From: Mariprofundaceae bacterium | Lineage (GTDB): Bacteria > Pseudomonadota > Zetaproteobacteria > Mariprofundales > Mariprofundaceae | Assembly: GCA_027035825.1 (NCBI GenBank) | Contig: JALVTX010000106.1 | Coordinates: forward strand, 1 to 9,012 | Direction: 5' to 3' | Length of the DNA: 9,012 nucleotides | Part shown: piece by piece, positions 1-7,986 of the stretch | Numbering within the stretch: the stretch's first letter is position 1 | How the letters are laid out: each line of letters starts with the position of its first letter | Notes under the pieces: model-generated | Told to the model about the DNA's origin: nothing | Seen by the model: only the letters and a program-made list of their open reading frames with translations | Databases searched by the model: none | Made by a program: the position numbers and the translations under genes

Positions 1-1923
1 GCGGCGGAGCTGAAGTCGCGGCTGACCGACCTCATCGGCGACGATGGCGGCGGCGTGGTTTCGGGCACCTTCCACGCCATTTCGCTGCGTTTCCTGCGCC
101 GGCACGCCGAGGCGCTGGGCTACCCGCGCTCGTTCCAGGTCATTGACGCCGACGACCAGAAAACGCTCGTCAAACGCATCCTCAAGGCCCGCAACATTGA
201 TTCTGAGCGGCTGCATCCTTCGTACCTCACCGCCTGGATCGAGCACTGCAAGCACGCCGGCATGCTGCCCGAGGCCGCGCCCGAGCACCCGTGGAACGGC
301 ATTGACATGCGCGAGCTGTACGCGGCTTACCAGGCCGAGCTCAAGCGGCTGGAGCGCATGGACTTCTCCGACCTGATCCTGAACGTGGTGCGCCTGCTGC
401 GCGAGCACGAGCCCGTCGCCGCCTCGCTGCGCGCCCGCTTCGACCACGTGCTGGTGGACGAATACCAGGACACCAACCCCATCCAGCACGAGTGGCTGCT
501 CCTGCTCTGCCGCGACCACCGCAACCTCACCGTCGTCGGCGACGACGACCAGAGCATCTACGGCTGGCGCGGCGCCGACGTGCGCCACATCCTCGACTTC
601 GAGCGCGCCTGGCCGGGCGCGCGGGTGCACCGGCTGGAGGAGAACTACCGCTCCACCGCCGCCATCCTCGACTTGGCCAACGCCATCATCGCGGCCAATC
701 CCGAGCGGCACGACAAGCGGCTGATCCCCACCCGCGACGCGGGCGAAACGCCCCGCCTCGTCACCTGCAACGACGAATACGACGAGGCGCGGCGCATCGC
801 CGATTTCCTGGCCCGCCGCCGCGCGGCTGGCGCGCCCTGGCGCGAGATGGCCGTGCTCTACCGCTCGAACCGCCAGTCGCTGCCCATCGAGCAACGGCTG
901 CGCGAGGAGCATATCCCCTACCGGGTGGTGGGCGGCGTCGGCTTCTTCGAGCGGCGGGAAATCAAGGACGCGCTGGCCTACTGGGCGCTCCTGCACCGCG
1001 CCGCCGACGCCATGCACCTGCTGCGCGTCTGCAACAAGCCCAAGCGCGGCATCGGCGCCAAGGGGCAGGAAACCATCGGCCGGATGCTGGCGGAATCGGG
1101 CCTGCGCGCGGCGGACTGGCTGGACGCCATCGCCGAGCATGGCGGCGCGGGGCCGGCGGCGAAGCTCGCGCCGCTGGCCCGCCTCATCGCCGAGATTCGC
1201 CGCGAGGCCGCCAGCCAGCCCGACCTCGGCCTGCACGCGCTGCTCCAGGCCAGCGGCTACTTGGACAGCCTCAAGGGCGAGGGCCAGCTGGAGGCCGAAT
1301 CGCGCATGGAAAACATCGGCGCGCTGCAAGACGCCATCGCCGCGGCCGCGGCCGAGGGGCTGACGCCCATCGAGTTCATGGATCGGGCGGCGCTGCTGCA
1401 AGGCGGCGAGGCCTTGGATGGCCGTGAACACGACGACGAGGACGCCGTCTCGCTGATGAGCCTGCACCGCGCCAAGGGCCTGGAGTTCGACAGCGTGGCG
1501 CTGGCCGGCGTGGAGGACGGCCTGCTGCCGCACCAGCGGGCGCTGGACGAGGGCGAAGCGGGGCTGAGCGAGGAGCGCCGGCTGCTCTACGTGGGCGTCA
1601 CCCGCGCCCGCAACCGCCTGCTGCTCACCACCGCGCGCATGCGTCGCGTGTTCGGCGAGATGCACTATCCGCGGCCCAGCCGCTTCATCGCGGGCTTGCC
1701 GCCCGAAGCGCTCATCCGCGAGGATGAGCCGCGCGCGCCGTCCTTCGCGCCCCAGGGGCCGGCGGGGCTCGCCGTGGGCGCCTCGGTGCGCCACCCCAGC
1801 TTCGGCGAGGGCGTGGTGCTCGATGTCGAGGGCTCGGGCGACGCCACGCGCGTGACGGTGCAATTCCGGCGCGCCGGCGCCAAGCGGCTGATGCTGAAAT
1901 ACGCGGCGCTGGAATGCGTCTGA
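1..1923 (+). CDS. uvrD: ATP-dependent DNA helicase UvrD (helicase II), 5' end outside window
   Basis: Superfamily 1A 3'-5' DNA helicase that unwinds DNA in nucleotide excision and mismatch repair in the cytoplasm. The frame is open from base 1, so the gene starts upstream. By comparison with E. coli UvrD about 65 residues are missing, including the Walker A loop. Visible motifs in order: AAELKSRL (motif Ia region, 1-24), GTFHA (64-78), VDEYQDT (motif II, Walker B, about 454-474), GDDDQSIYGWRG (motif III, 538-573), ENYRST (motif IV, 640-657), HRAKGLEF (motif V, 1465-1488) and YVGVTRAR (motif VI, 1588-1611). The C-terminus carries the RHPSFGEG...VTVQF Tudor-like segment (about 1774-1923) that UvrD/PcrA have and E. 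coli Rep lacks, which favours UvrD over Rep. The GTG at 55 is internal, not the start. No frameshift is seen. The next gene begins 7 bases after the stop. Confidence 0.95.
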   Translation, partial: AAELKSRLTDLIGDDGGGVVSGTFHAISLRFLRRHAEALGYPRSFQVIDADDQKTLVKRILKARNIDSERLHPSYLTAWIEHCKHAGMLPEAAPEHPWNGIDMRELYAAYQAELKRLERMDFSDLILNVVRLLREHEPVAASLRARFDHVLVDEYQDTNPIQHEWLLLLCRDHRNLTVVGDDDQSIYGWRGADVRHILDFERAWPGARVHRLEENYRSTAAILDLANAIIAANPERHDKRLIPTRDAGETPRLVTCNDEYDEARRIADFLARRRAAGAPWREMAVLYRSNRQSLPIEQRLREEHIPYRVVGGVGFFERREIKDALAYWALLHRAADAMHLLRVCNKPKRGIGAKGQETIGRMLAESGLRAADWLDAIAEHGGAGPAAKLAPLARLIAEIRREAASQPDLGLHALLQASGYLDSLKGEGQLEAESRMENIGALQDAIAAAAAEGLTPIEFMDRAALLQGGEALDGREHDDEDAVSLMSLHRAKGLEFDSVALAGVEDGLLPHQRALDEGEAGLSEERRLLYVGVTRARNRLLLTTARMRRVFGEMHYPRPSRFIAGLPPEALIREDEPRAPSFAPQGPAGLAVGASVRHPSFGEGVVLDVEGSGDATRVTVQFRRAGAKRLMLKYAALECV

Positions 1924-1930
1924 CGGGCGG

Positions 1931-3400
1931 ATGACCATGCAACGCCTGCGCATCAAGGTTGACCCCGAACGATATGCCGACGCCAAAAGCTCCCTTGCCG
2001 TGTCCGCTGTCTGGCTTGTGGCGCTGCTGGCATTTGGCATGCCGGCGGACTACTGGTGGCAACGCCTGATGTTGTTTGTCGCCGTGCCGGTGGGACTGTT
2101 GACCATCGGCAAAATTCCCCGACTCAGGCGGCTGAAACCGCGCAGCCTGCGCGAAGAACTGGAGTGGACGGTTTCGGATACGTCCATTCATCTGACCGCC
2201 TTCCGCAACGGCGAGGAAGCCTGGCGTCATACCGCAAGCTTTGAAAAGGGCTGCGACGTCAGGCCGGGATTTGCCTTTCATGACGACAAGCCGGATGGCG
2301 CCAGCGACCGATATGAAGTGTTCGTTGAAACGCGCTGCGCCAATGGCGCGCAAAAGCACGCCATGCTCACCCCCTCGGACACCCTGCTGCAAATGGACAG
2401 GACTCAGGTCATCCAACTGATGGAAATGGCGGCAAAAGCTCTGGGAAAGGAAGCGGAGGCGCGCAAACAAATCGAGCCTTGGCAACGACTCGACGTCATG
2501 CCTGCGGTGGCCTACCAGGAAGGAAAGGAGTATTTTGTATTCGGCGGGCGAACGCTCCGGTTCGACGACATCGCGCAGGAACGCCATTGGAGAACAAAGA
2601 CATACACCAATGGCGTTTATGAGGGAACCAGCCTCACATTGGAACTGACATTGGTCACGGGCGAACGATTGCAGGAAACAGTCGGCCTCAACAGCCCCGC
2701 CGCCAAGGCATGGCTCAATCTCACCCGCACGCTGGAGCAATGGCGAGGCAAGCAACGCCGCGGTCAACTGGAGAAAACCGGCGAAACCGCGTTTGATGTG
2801 GGAAGCAAACGCATAATCATTGTCAAAGGCCCCGACACCCGCGCATTTCTCGAACACGCGGGCCGGCGAACGCAAATCGCCAAGGTGTTGCTGTATTACT
2901 CTTATGACGAGTGGAATTATGTTTTCCTCGATGACCGTGGGCTGCGCATCGCCACGGCAACGGGCATGCCGCCCGACCTCGATGCAATGCTGGATTTGCT
3001 CGTTGATAGCGGCGTATCCATTCACATGCTGGATCGTTCGCCCATGCTGTCGCTGTGGTTGCGCCGGCTTGGCTTCAATACAGCAGGCGAACGCCCAATC
3101 CAAGGCGTTTTCCTGACTTCCCTTGCTCGCCTGTGGTGGCGCCTTCTGACGCCCCTGGCCCTGATATATTATCTTCTCTTTGGCCCCGCTTTCGCGGAAT
3201 GGGATGAAAGCCAAGGGCATTTTCTCACCCCGGCCGAACGCTGGCTGGGAACCGAACCCCCGGAATGGCTGGAGCTTTCCGCTGAAATCATACTGGTGGG
3301 AAGCGCCGCCCACTTGTTCGTGCTCCTTCTGCGAGGTTTGAGCTACTTGACCAACCGCCGTCTGGAATCCAGAGACGCTAGCCGCCTCAAGAGCGACTAA
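1931..3400 (+). CDS. unrecognised four-helix membrane protein with large soluble middle region
   Basis: I do not recognise this 489-residue protein. Two hydrophobic segments lie near the N-terminus (residues about 20-37 and 46-60) and two near the C-terminus (about 401-421 and 450-467). Between them is a soluble region of about 340 residues, probably cytoplasmic because the flanks of the helices are Arg/Lys-rich (e.g. KIPRLRRLKPR after helix 2). The middle reads as up to three units (about 75-172, 193-275, 287-375), each predicted strands followed by an amphipathic helix. The second unit, with FDDI near its start and a strand-rich part before its helix, recalls bacterial PH-like domains; this is inference from pattern only. 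ATG 1931 was chosen as the first start after the uvrD stop; ATG 1937 is two codons in. Neither has a strong ribosome binding site. Three sampled 60-base rows give 47-62% GC, against 65-83% in flanking genes, suggesting transfer or relaxed constraint. Codon use is otherwise orderly, so the gene looks intact. Confidence 0.85.
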   Translation: MTMQRLRIKVDPERYADAKSSLAVSAVWLVALLAFGMPADYWWQRLMLFVAVPVGLLTIGKIPRLRRLKPRSLREELEWTVSDTSIHLTAFRNGEEAWRHTASFEKGCDVRPGFAFHDDKPDGASDRYEVFVETRCANGAQKHAMLTPSDTLLQMDRTQVIQLMEMAAKALGKEAEARKQIEPWQRLDVMPAVAYQEGKEYFVFGGRTLRFDDIAQERHWRTKTYTNGVYEGTSLTLELTLVTGERLQETVGLNSPAAKAWLNLTRTLEQWRGKQRRGQLEKTGETAFDVGSKRIIIVKGPDTRAFLEHAGRRTQIAKVLLYYSYDEWNYVFLDDRGLRIATATGMPPDLDAMLDLLVDSGVSIHMLDRSPMLSLWLRRLGFNTAGERPIQGVFLTSLARLWWRLLTPLALIYYLLFGPAFAEWDESQGHFLTPAERWLGTEPPEWLELSAEIILVGSAAHLFVLLLRGLSYLTNRRLESRDASRLKSD

Positions 3401-3424
3401 CCCGATAACGAAAATCCCACCATT

Positions 3425-3430
3425 GGAGGA
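3425..3430 (+). promoter_or_regulatory. ribosome binding site of the arsC-family gene
   Basis: GGAGGA lies six bases before the ATG at 3437. It fixes the start and contrasts with the weak site in front of the upstream unknown gene. Confidence 0.85.
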
Positions 3431-3436
3431 AACGAC

Positions 3437-3784
3437 ATGAAGGTGACCATCTATCACAATCCCCGCTGTTCGAAATCGCGGCAGACGCTGGCGCTGTTGC
3501 GCGAGCGCGGCATTGAGCCGGAGGTGGTGGAATACCTGAAGACGCCGCCCTCTGAAGCGGAACTGGCCCGCATCCTGGACATGCTGGGCAAGTCGCCCGA
3601 GGAGCTGATGCGCCGCAACGAGGCGGAATACAAGGAACACTTCAAGGGCCGCGACCTGAACCGCGAGGAGGCCATCCGCCTGATGGTCCGGTATCCGAAG
3701 GTTATCGAGCGGCCCGTCGTGGTCGTGGACGACGCGCGCGCGGCGGTGGGCCGCCCGCCGGAGGCCGTGCTGGAGATTCTCTAG
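3437..3784 (+). CDS. arsC: arsenate reductase, ArsC (glutaredoxin-coupled) family
   Basis: Small cytoplasmic thioredoxin-fold protein of the ArsC/Spx superfamily, 115 residues. Family members such as E. coli plasmid ArsC reduce arsenate to arsenite using glutathione and glutaredoxin. The N-terminal YHNPRCSKSR loop places the catalytic cysteine at C11. Arg59 (LMRRN), Arg92 (ERPVVV) and Arg106 (GRPPEAV) match the three oxyanion-binding arginines of E. coli ArsC (R60, R94, R107). The motif is CxxS rather than CxxC, which argues against the Spx regulator. It is shorter than plasmid ArsC (about 141) and nearer the chromosomal YfgD-type proteins, whose physiological substrate is less certain. No arsR, arsB or acr3 is nearby, so an arsenic role is inferred from family only. 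The gene is 36 bases after the unknown membrane protein and ends 12 bases from the convergent bioB stop, with no clear terminator between them. Confidence 0.9.
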   Translation: MKVTIYHNPRCSKSRQTLALLRERGIEPEVVEYLKTPPSEAELARILDMLGKSPEELMRRNEAEYKEHFKGRDLNREEAIRLMVRYPKVIERPVVVVDDARAAVGRPPEAVLEIL

Positions 3785-3796
3785 GCGCGCAGCCCC

Positions 3797-4828
3797 TCAG
3801 GCATTCACCAGCCGGCGGGAGGAGGGCGTTTCCTCCACCCGCTCCTCGGGCCGGATGCCCAGCTTCTCGAACAGGCGCATGTCCTGTTCCGCGTCCTGGT
3901 TGCCGGTGGTGAGCAGCTTCTCGCCGTAGAAGATGGAGTTCGCCCCGGCCAGGAAGCACAGCGCCTGCATTTCCTCGCTCATGCCCTGCCGGCCGGCGGA
4001 AAGCCGCACGTGCGAAGCCGGCATCGTGATGCGCGCCACGGCGATGGTGCGGATGAACTCGAAGGGATCGAGCTCGTCGGCGAAGCGCTCGTCCTCGGCC
4101 ACGGGCGTGCCCGGCGTCTTCACCAGCAGGTTGATGGGCACGGATTCCGGGTGCGGTCGCATGCGCGCCAGTTGCGCGATCATGCCGGCGCGGTTGCGGC
4201 GCGACTCGCCCATGCCGACGATGCCGCCGCAGCAGACGGACAGCCCCGCCTCGCGCACGTGGCGCAGCGTGTCCAACCGATCCTCGTAGGTGCGGGTGCT
4301 GATGATTTCGCGGTAGTACTCCGGGTCGGTATCGAGGTTGTGGTTGTAGTAGTCCAGCCCCGCCTCCTTCAGCCGCCGCGCCTGCTCTGGCGTGAGCATG
4401 CCCAGCGTGGCGCAAGCCTCCATGCCCATCGCCTTGACCTCGCGCACCATCTCCAGCACCGCCTCGAAGGCGCGCCCCTTGGGCTCGCGCCAGGCCGCGC
4501 CCATGCAGAAGCGGGTGGCCCCGCGCGCCCTGGCCGCGCGGGCGGCCTTGAGCACCTCTTCCTTGGCCATCAGCAGCTCGCGCTCGACCTCCGTGTTGTA
4601 GCGCGCCGACTGCGGGCAATACTTGCAATCCTCGGGGCAGCCGCCGGTCTTGATGGACAGCAGCGTGGAAAGCTGCACGGCGTTGGGGTCGAAATGCCGC
4701 CGGTGCGCCTGCTGCGCGCGAAAGATGAGATCGTTGAACGGCAAGGCGAACAGCGCCTCGATTTCGTCCACGCTCCAGTCGTGGCGCGGGTCTGCCTGCA
4801 TGTGCGCGGCCATGTCCGTTCCCGTCAT
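3797..4828 (-). CDS. bioB: biotin synthase BioB
   Basis: Radical SAM enzyme that inserts sulfur into dethiobiotin, the last step of biotin synthesis, in the cytoplasm. 343 residues, normal for the family (E. coli 346). The radical SAM cluster motif GGCPEDCKYCPQS gives C64, C68 and C71. The ligands of the sacrificial [2Fe-2S] cluster are all present: C108 (RFCMGAAW), C139 (MEACATLG), C199 (SVCCGG) and R275 (HVRLSAGR), matching E. coli C97, C128, C188 and R260. YYNHNLDT and ANSIFYGEKLLTT are further BioB signatures. The enzyme should be fully active. ATG 4828 is supported by a GGAGG five bases upstream; ATG at codon 6 or 10 is possible but less well placed. No other bio gene is in the window, so the rest of the pathway lies elsewhere. 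bioB follows ccdA by 64 bases on the same strand and may be co-transcribed with it or have its own promoter. No BirA-type operator was seen. Confidence 0.97.
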   Translation of the reverse strand: MTGTDMAAHMQADPRHDWSVDEIEALFALPFNDLIFRAQQAHRRHFDPNAVQLSTLLSIKTGGCPEDCKYCPQSARYNTEVERELLMAKEEVLKAARAARARGATRFCMGAAWREPKGRAFEAVLEMVREVKAMGMEACATLGMLTPEQARRLKEAGLDYYNHNLDTDPEYYREIISTRTYEDRLDTLRHVREAGLSVCCGGIVGMGESRRNRAGMIAQLARMRPHPESVPINLLVKTPGTPVAEDERFADELDPFEFIRTIAVARITMPASHVRLSAGRQGMSEEMQALCFLAGANSIFYGEKLLTTGNQDAEQDMRLFEKLGIRPEERVEETPSSRRLVNA

Positions 4829-4832
4829 GGGG

Positions 4833-4857
4833 GCCTCCGGTCAACCAGGATGGAGGC
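4833..4857 (-). promoter_or_regulatory. inverted repeat covering the bioB ribosome binding site
   Basis: On the minus strand, GCCTCC (4857-4852) is followed after 13 bases by GGAGGC (4838-4833). This is a perfect 6-bp GC-rich inverted repeat whose right arm contains the GGAGG ribosome binding site of bioB (4838-4834). If it folds, it would mask the site and lower translation. A stem this short can arise by chance in high-GC DNA, so a regulatory role is inference. Confidence 0.35.
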
Positions 4858-4892
4858 GATGGTAAACCCATGCGCCCACGGACGCAAAAAGG

Positions 4893-5639
4893 CTACGGCT
4901 GGATGGCGCCCTCGATCCCGGCAAGGAATGGCGCATGCTGGATGAGCCAGGCCGAGAGCGCGCTGAAGCTGCCGACGAAAATCAGCGCGCCCACGATCAT
5001 CAGCAGCACGCCCGAGACCACCTCCACCGCGTGCAGGTGGCGCCGGAAGCCGTGCATCCAGCGGATGAAGTGGTGGGTGGCGGCGGCGGCGAGCAGGAAG
5101 GGAATGCCCAGCCCCGCCGAGTAGGCAGCCAGCAACAGCACGCCGTGGGCCACCTCGCGCTGCGCCCCGGCCATGGCCAGGATCGCGCCCAGGATCGGCC
5201 CCACGCACGGCGTCCAGCCGAACGCGAACGCCCCGCCCAGCGCCAGCGCGCCCAGCGCATGGGTGGCGCGCACGCCCTCGGTGTTCAGGTGCGCGTCCAT
5301 CATCAAAAAGCGGATGCGGATCAGCCCCGCGTAATGCAGGCCGAAGATGAAGATGACCGCGCCGGCGAGCTTGCCCAGCAGTTGCAAATGCGCCAGCAGC
5401 CACTGGCCGATGAGCGTGGCCGACGCGCCCAGCGCGATGAACACGAGGCTGAAGCCGGCGATGAACCACAGCGACTGCATCAGCGCCCGGCGGCGCAGGC
5501 CGGCATCCTCGTTCTTCAGCGCCTCCACGGACACGCCGCTGATGTAGGAAAGATAGGCCGGCACCAATGGCAACACGCACGGCGACAGGAACGACAGCAG
5601 GCCCGCGACCAGCGCGCCGGCGAAGCTCACCTCGATCAT
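4893..5639 (-). CDS. ccdA: cytochrome c biogenesis / thiol-disulfide transporter CcdA (DsbD membrane domain)
   Basis: Inner-membrane protein that carries reducing power from cytoplasmic thioredoxin across the membrane to periplasmic thiol proteins, supporting cytochrome c maturation and disulfide repair. 248 residues with six hydrophobic segments (about 6-34, 53-78, 86-107, 127-155, 163-187, 203-224). The two redox cysteines sit in the hallmark motifs LSPCVLPL (C21, helix 1) and TPCVGP (C145, helix 4). It has neither the N-terminal periplasmic domain nor the C-terminal thioredoxin domain of full DsbD, so it is the short CcdA form and needs a separate periplasmic partner, not seen here. The ATG at 5639 overlaps the cutA stop as ATGA, with GGAGGAGG four bases upstream (5651-5644), which points to translational coupling. 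bioB follows 64 bases downstream. Confidence 0.95.
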   Translation of the reverse strand: MIEVSFAGALVAGLLSFLSPCVLPLVPAYLSYISGVSVEALKNEDAGLRRRALMQSLWFIAGFSLVFIALGASATLIGQWLLAHLQLLGKLAGAVIFIFGLHYAGLIRIRFLMMDAHLNTEGVRATHALGALALGGAFAFGWTPCVGPILGAILAMAGAQREVAHGVLLLAAYSAGLGIPFLLAAAATHHFIRWMHGFRRHLHAVEVVSGVLLMIVGALIFVGSFSALSAWLIQHAPFLAGIEGAIQP

Positions 5640-5962
5640 CGCCCCTCCTCCACGGCCCCGACGGCCCAGTCATGGTAAGCGGGCGCGGCGGCGATTTCCC
5701 ACCACACCAGCTCGGGAACCTCGTAGGGATGCTCGCGCTCCAGCCACGCCAGCGCCGCATCCAGCCGCTCGCGGCTGGTCTTGACGACCACGGCCCATTC
5801 GCGCGCCTCCTCCACCGTCCCTCGCCAGCGATAGACGGACGCCAGCGGCGAGGACACCTGCGCGCAGGCGGCCAGCCCCTGCTCCACCAGCCCATGCGCC
5901 AGCCGGCGGGCCGCGTCTTGACGATCCACCGTCGTCATCAGCATGATAAGCGATGCGCCCAT
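5636..5962 (-). CDS. cutA: CutA family divalent-cation tolerance protein
   Basis: Small cytoplasmic trimeric protein of the CutA1 family, related in fold to PII proteins. In E. coli, mutants at this locus were linked to copper tolerance, but the molecular role remains unclear. Family features: first strand SLIMLMTTVD, the LVEQGLAACAQV segment with C33, the SVYRWRG strand, VVVKTS, and the conserved HPYEVPEL motif (about residues 78-85). The frame is open to a GTG at 6010, with ATGs at 5980, 5962 and 5944. I chose 5962 (108 residues) because it puts the first strand at residue 4, as in relatives; the longer forms add an Arg-rich extension. None of these starts has a good ribosome binding site, so the start is uncertain. 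It is the first gene of the cutA-ccdA(-bioB) minus-strand group, overlaps ccdA by four bases, and is divergent from acs. Confidence 0.9.
   Translation of the reverse strand: MGASLIMLMTTVDRQDAARRLAHGLVEQGLAACAQVSSPLASVYRWRGTVEEAREWAVVVKTSRERLDAALAWLEREHPYEVPELVWWEIAAAPAYHDWAVGAVEEGR
5644..5651 (-). promoter_or_regulatory. ribosome binding site of ccdA, inside the end of cutA
   Basis: GGAGGAGG on the minus strand, four bases before the ccdA ATG and within the last codons of cutA. With the ATGA overlap it supports coupled translation of the two genes. Confidence 0.75.
5918..5947 (+). promoter_or_regulatory. candidate sigma-70-type promoter for acs, inside the cutA 5' region
   Basis: TTGACG (5918-5923, five of six to TTGACA) and CATGAT (5942-5947, four of six to TATAAT) are separated by 18 bases on the plus strand. 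Transcription would begin near 5954, giving a leader of about 70 bases before the acs ATG. The site lies over the first codons of cutA on the other strand. It is a consensus match only. Confidence 0.3.
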
Positions 5963-5986
5963 GCCGCGACGATAGCGCATGCGACG

Positions 5987-6003
5987 CCGGGGCAGAAGCC
6001 CGG
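5987..6003 (+). promoter_or_regulatory. GC-rich hairpin in the acs leader / cutA-acs intergenic region
   Basis: CCGGGGC and GCCCGG flank an AGAA loop. The sequence can pair as a six-base-pair stem with one bulged G, or as a plain CCGGG/CCCGG stem with a 7-base loop. It ends 10 bases before the AGGAGG of acs. No T-run follows, so it is not a terminator. A role in mRNA stability or regulation is possible but unproven. Confidence 0.3.
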
Positions 6004-6013
6004 ACGCCACGGG

Positions 6014-6019
6014 AGGAGG
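6014..6019 (+). promoter_or_regulatory. ribosome binding site of acs
   Basis: AGGAGG is five bases before the ATG at 6025. It decides this start over in-frame upstream starts reaching back to 5953, which would add 24 residues unlike the Acs family. Confidence 0.9.
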
Positions 6020-6024
6020 GAGCC

Positions 6025-7968
<1,944 letters not shown>

Positions 7969-7986
7969 GCAGCCGCTTCTCCATCC

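Noticed and set aside
492..1427. 311-codon plus-strand frame inside uvrD
   Set aside because: Arg/Ala/Pro-rich out-of-frame reading of the helicase, whose motifs II-IV are read in the other frame across this stretch.
1712..3640. 642-codon open frame on the minus strand covering the unknown membrane protein and parts of uvrD and arsC
   Set aside because: It overlaps two certain genes antisense, has no recognisable motif or membrane pattern, and has no ribosome binding site context. Its length in a lower-GC stretch is a little surprising, but the plus-strand frame has clear membrane helices and normal codon order.
3785..3796. Bidirectional terminator between convergent arsC and bioB
   Set aside because: The gap is 12 bases and holds no inverted repeat with a T-run.
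3702..4871. 389-codon minus-strand frame over bioB
   Set aside because: It is the shifted frame of bioB, low-complexity Gly/Ala/Arg, with no radical SAM motif.
4870..4892. T-run (CCTTTTTG on the minus strand) after ccdA as a terminator
   Set aside because: No stable stem directly precedes the T-run.
4825..5895. 356-codon minus-strand frame over ccdA and cutA
   Set aside because: Out-of-frame reading of two well-supported genes that have conserved cysteine and HPYEVPE motifs in their own frames.
5976..5983. CGCATGCG palindrome between cutA and acs as an operator
   Set aside because: An 8-base palindrome is expected by chance at this GC and there is no second copy nearby to support a binding site.
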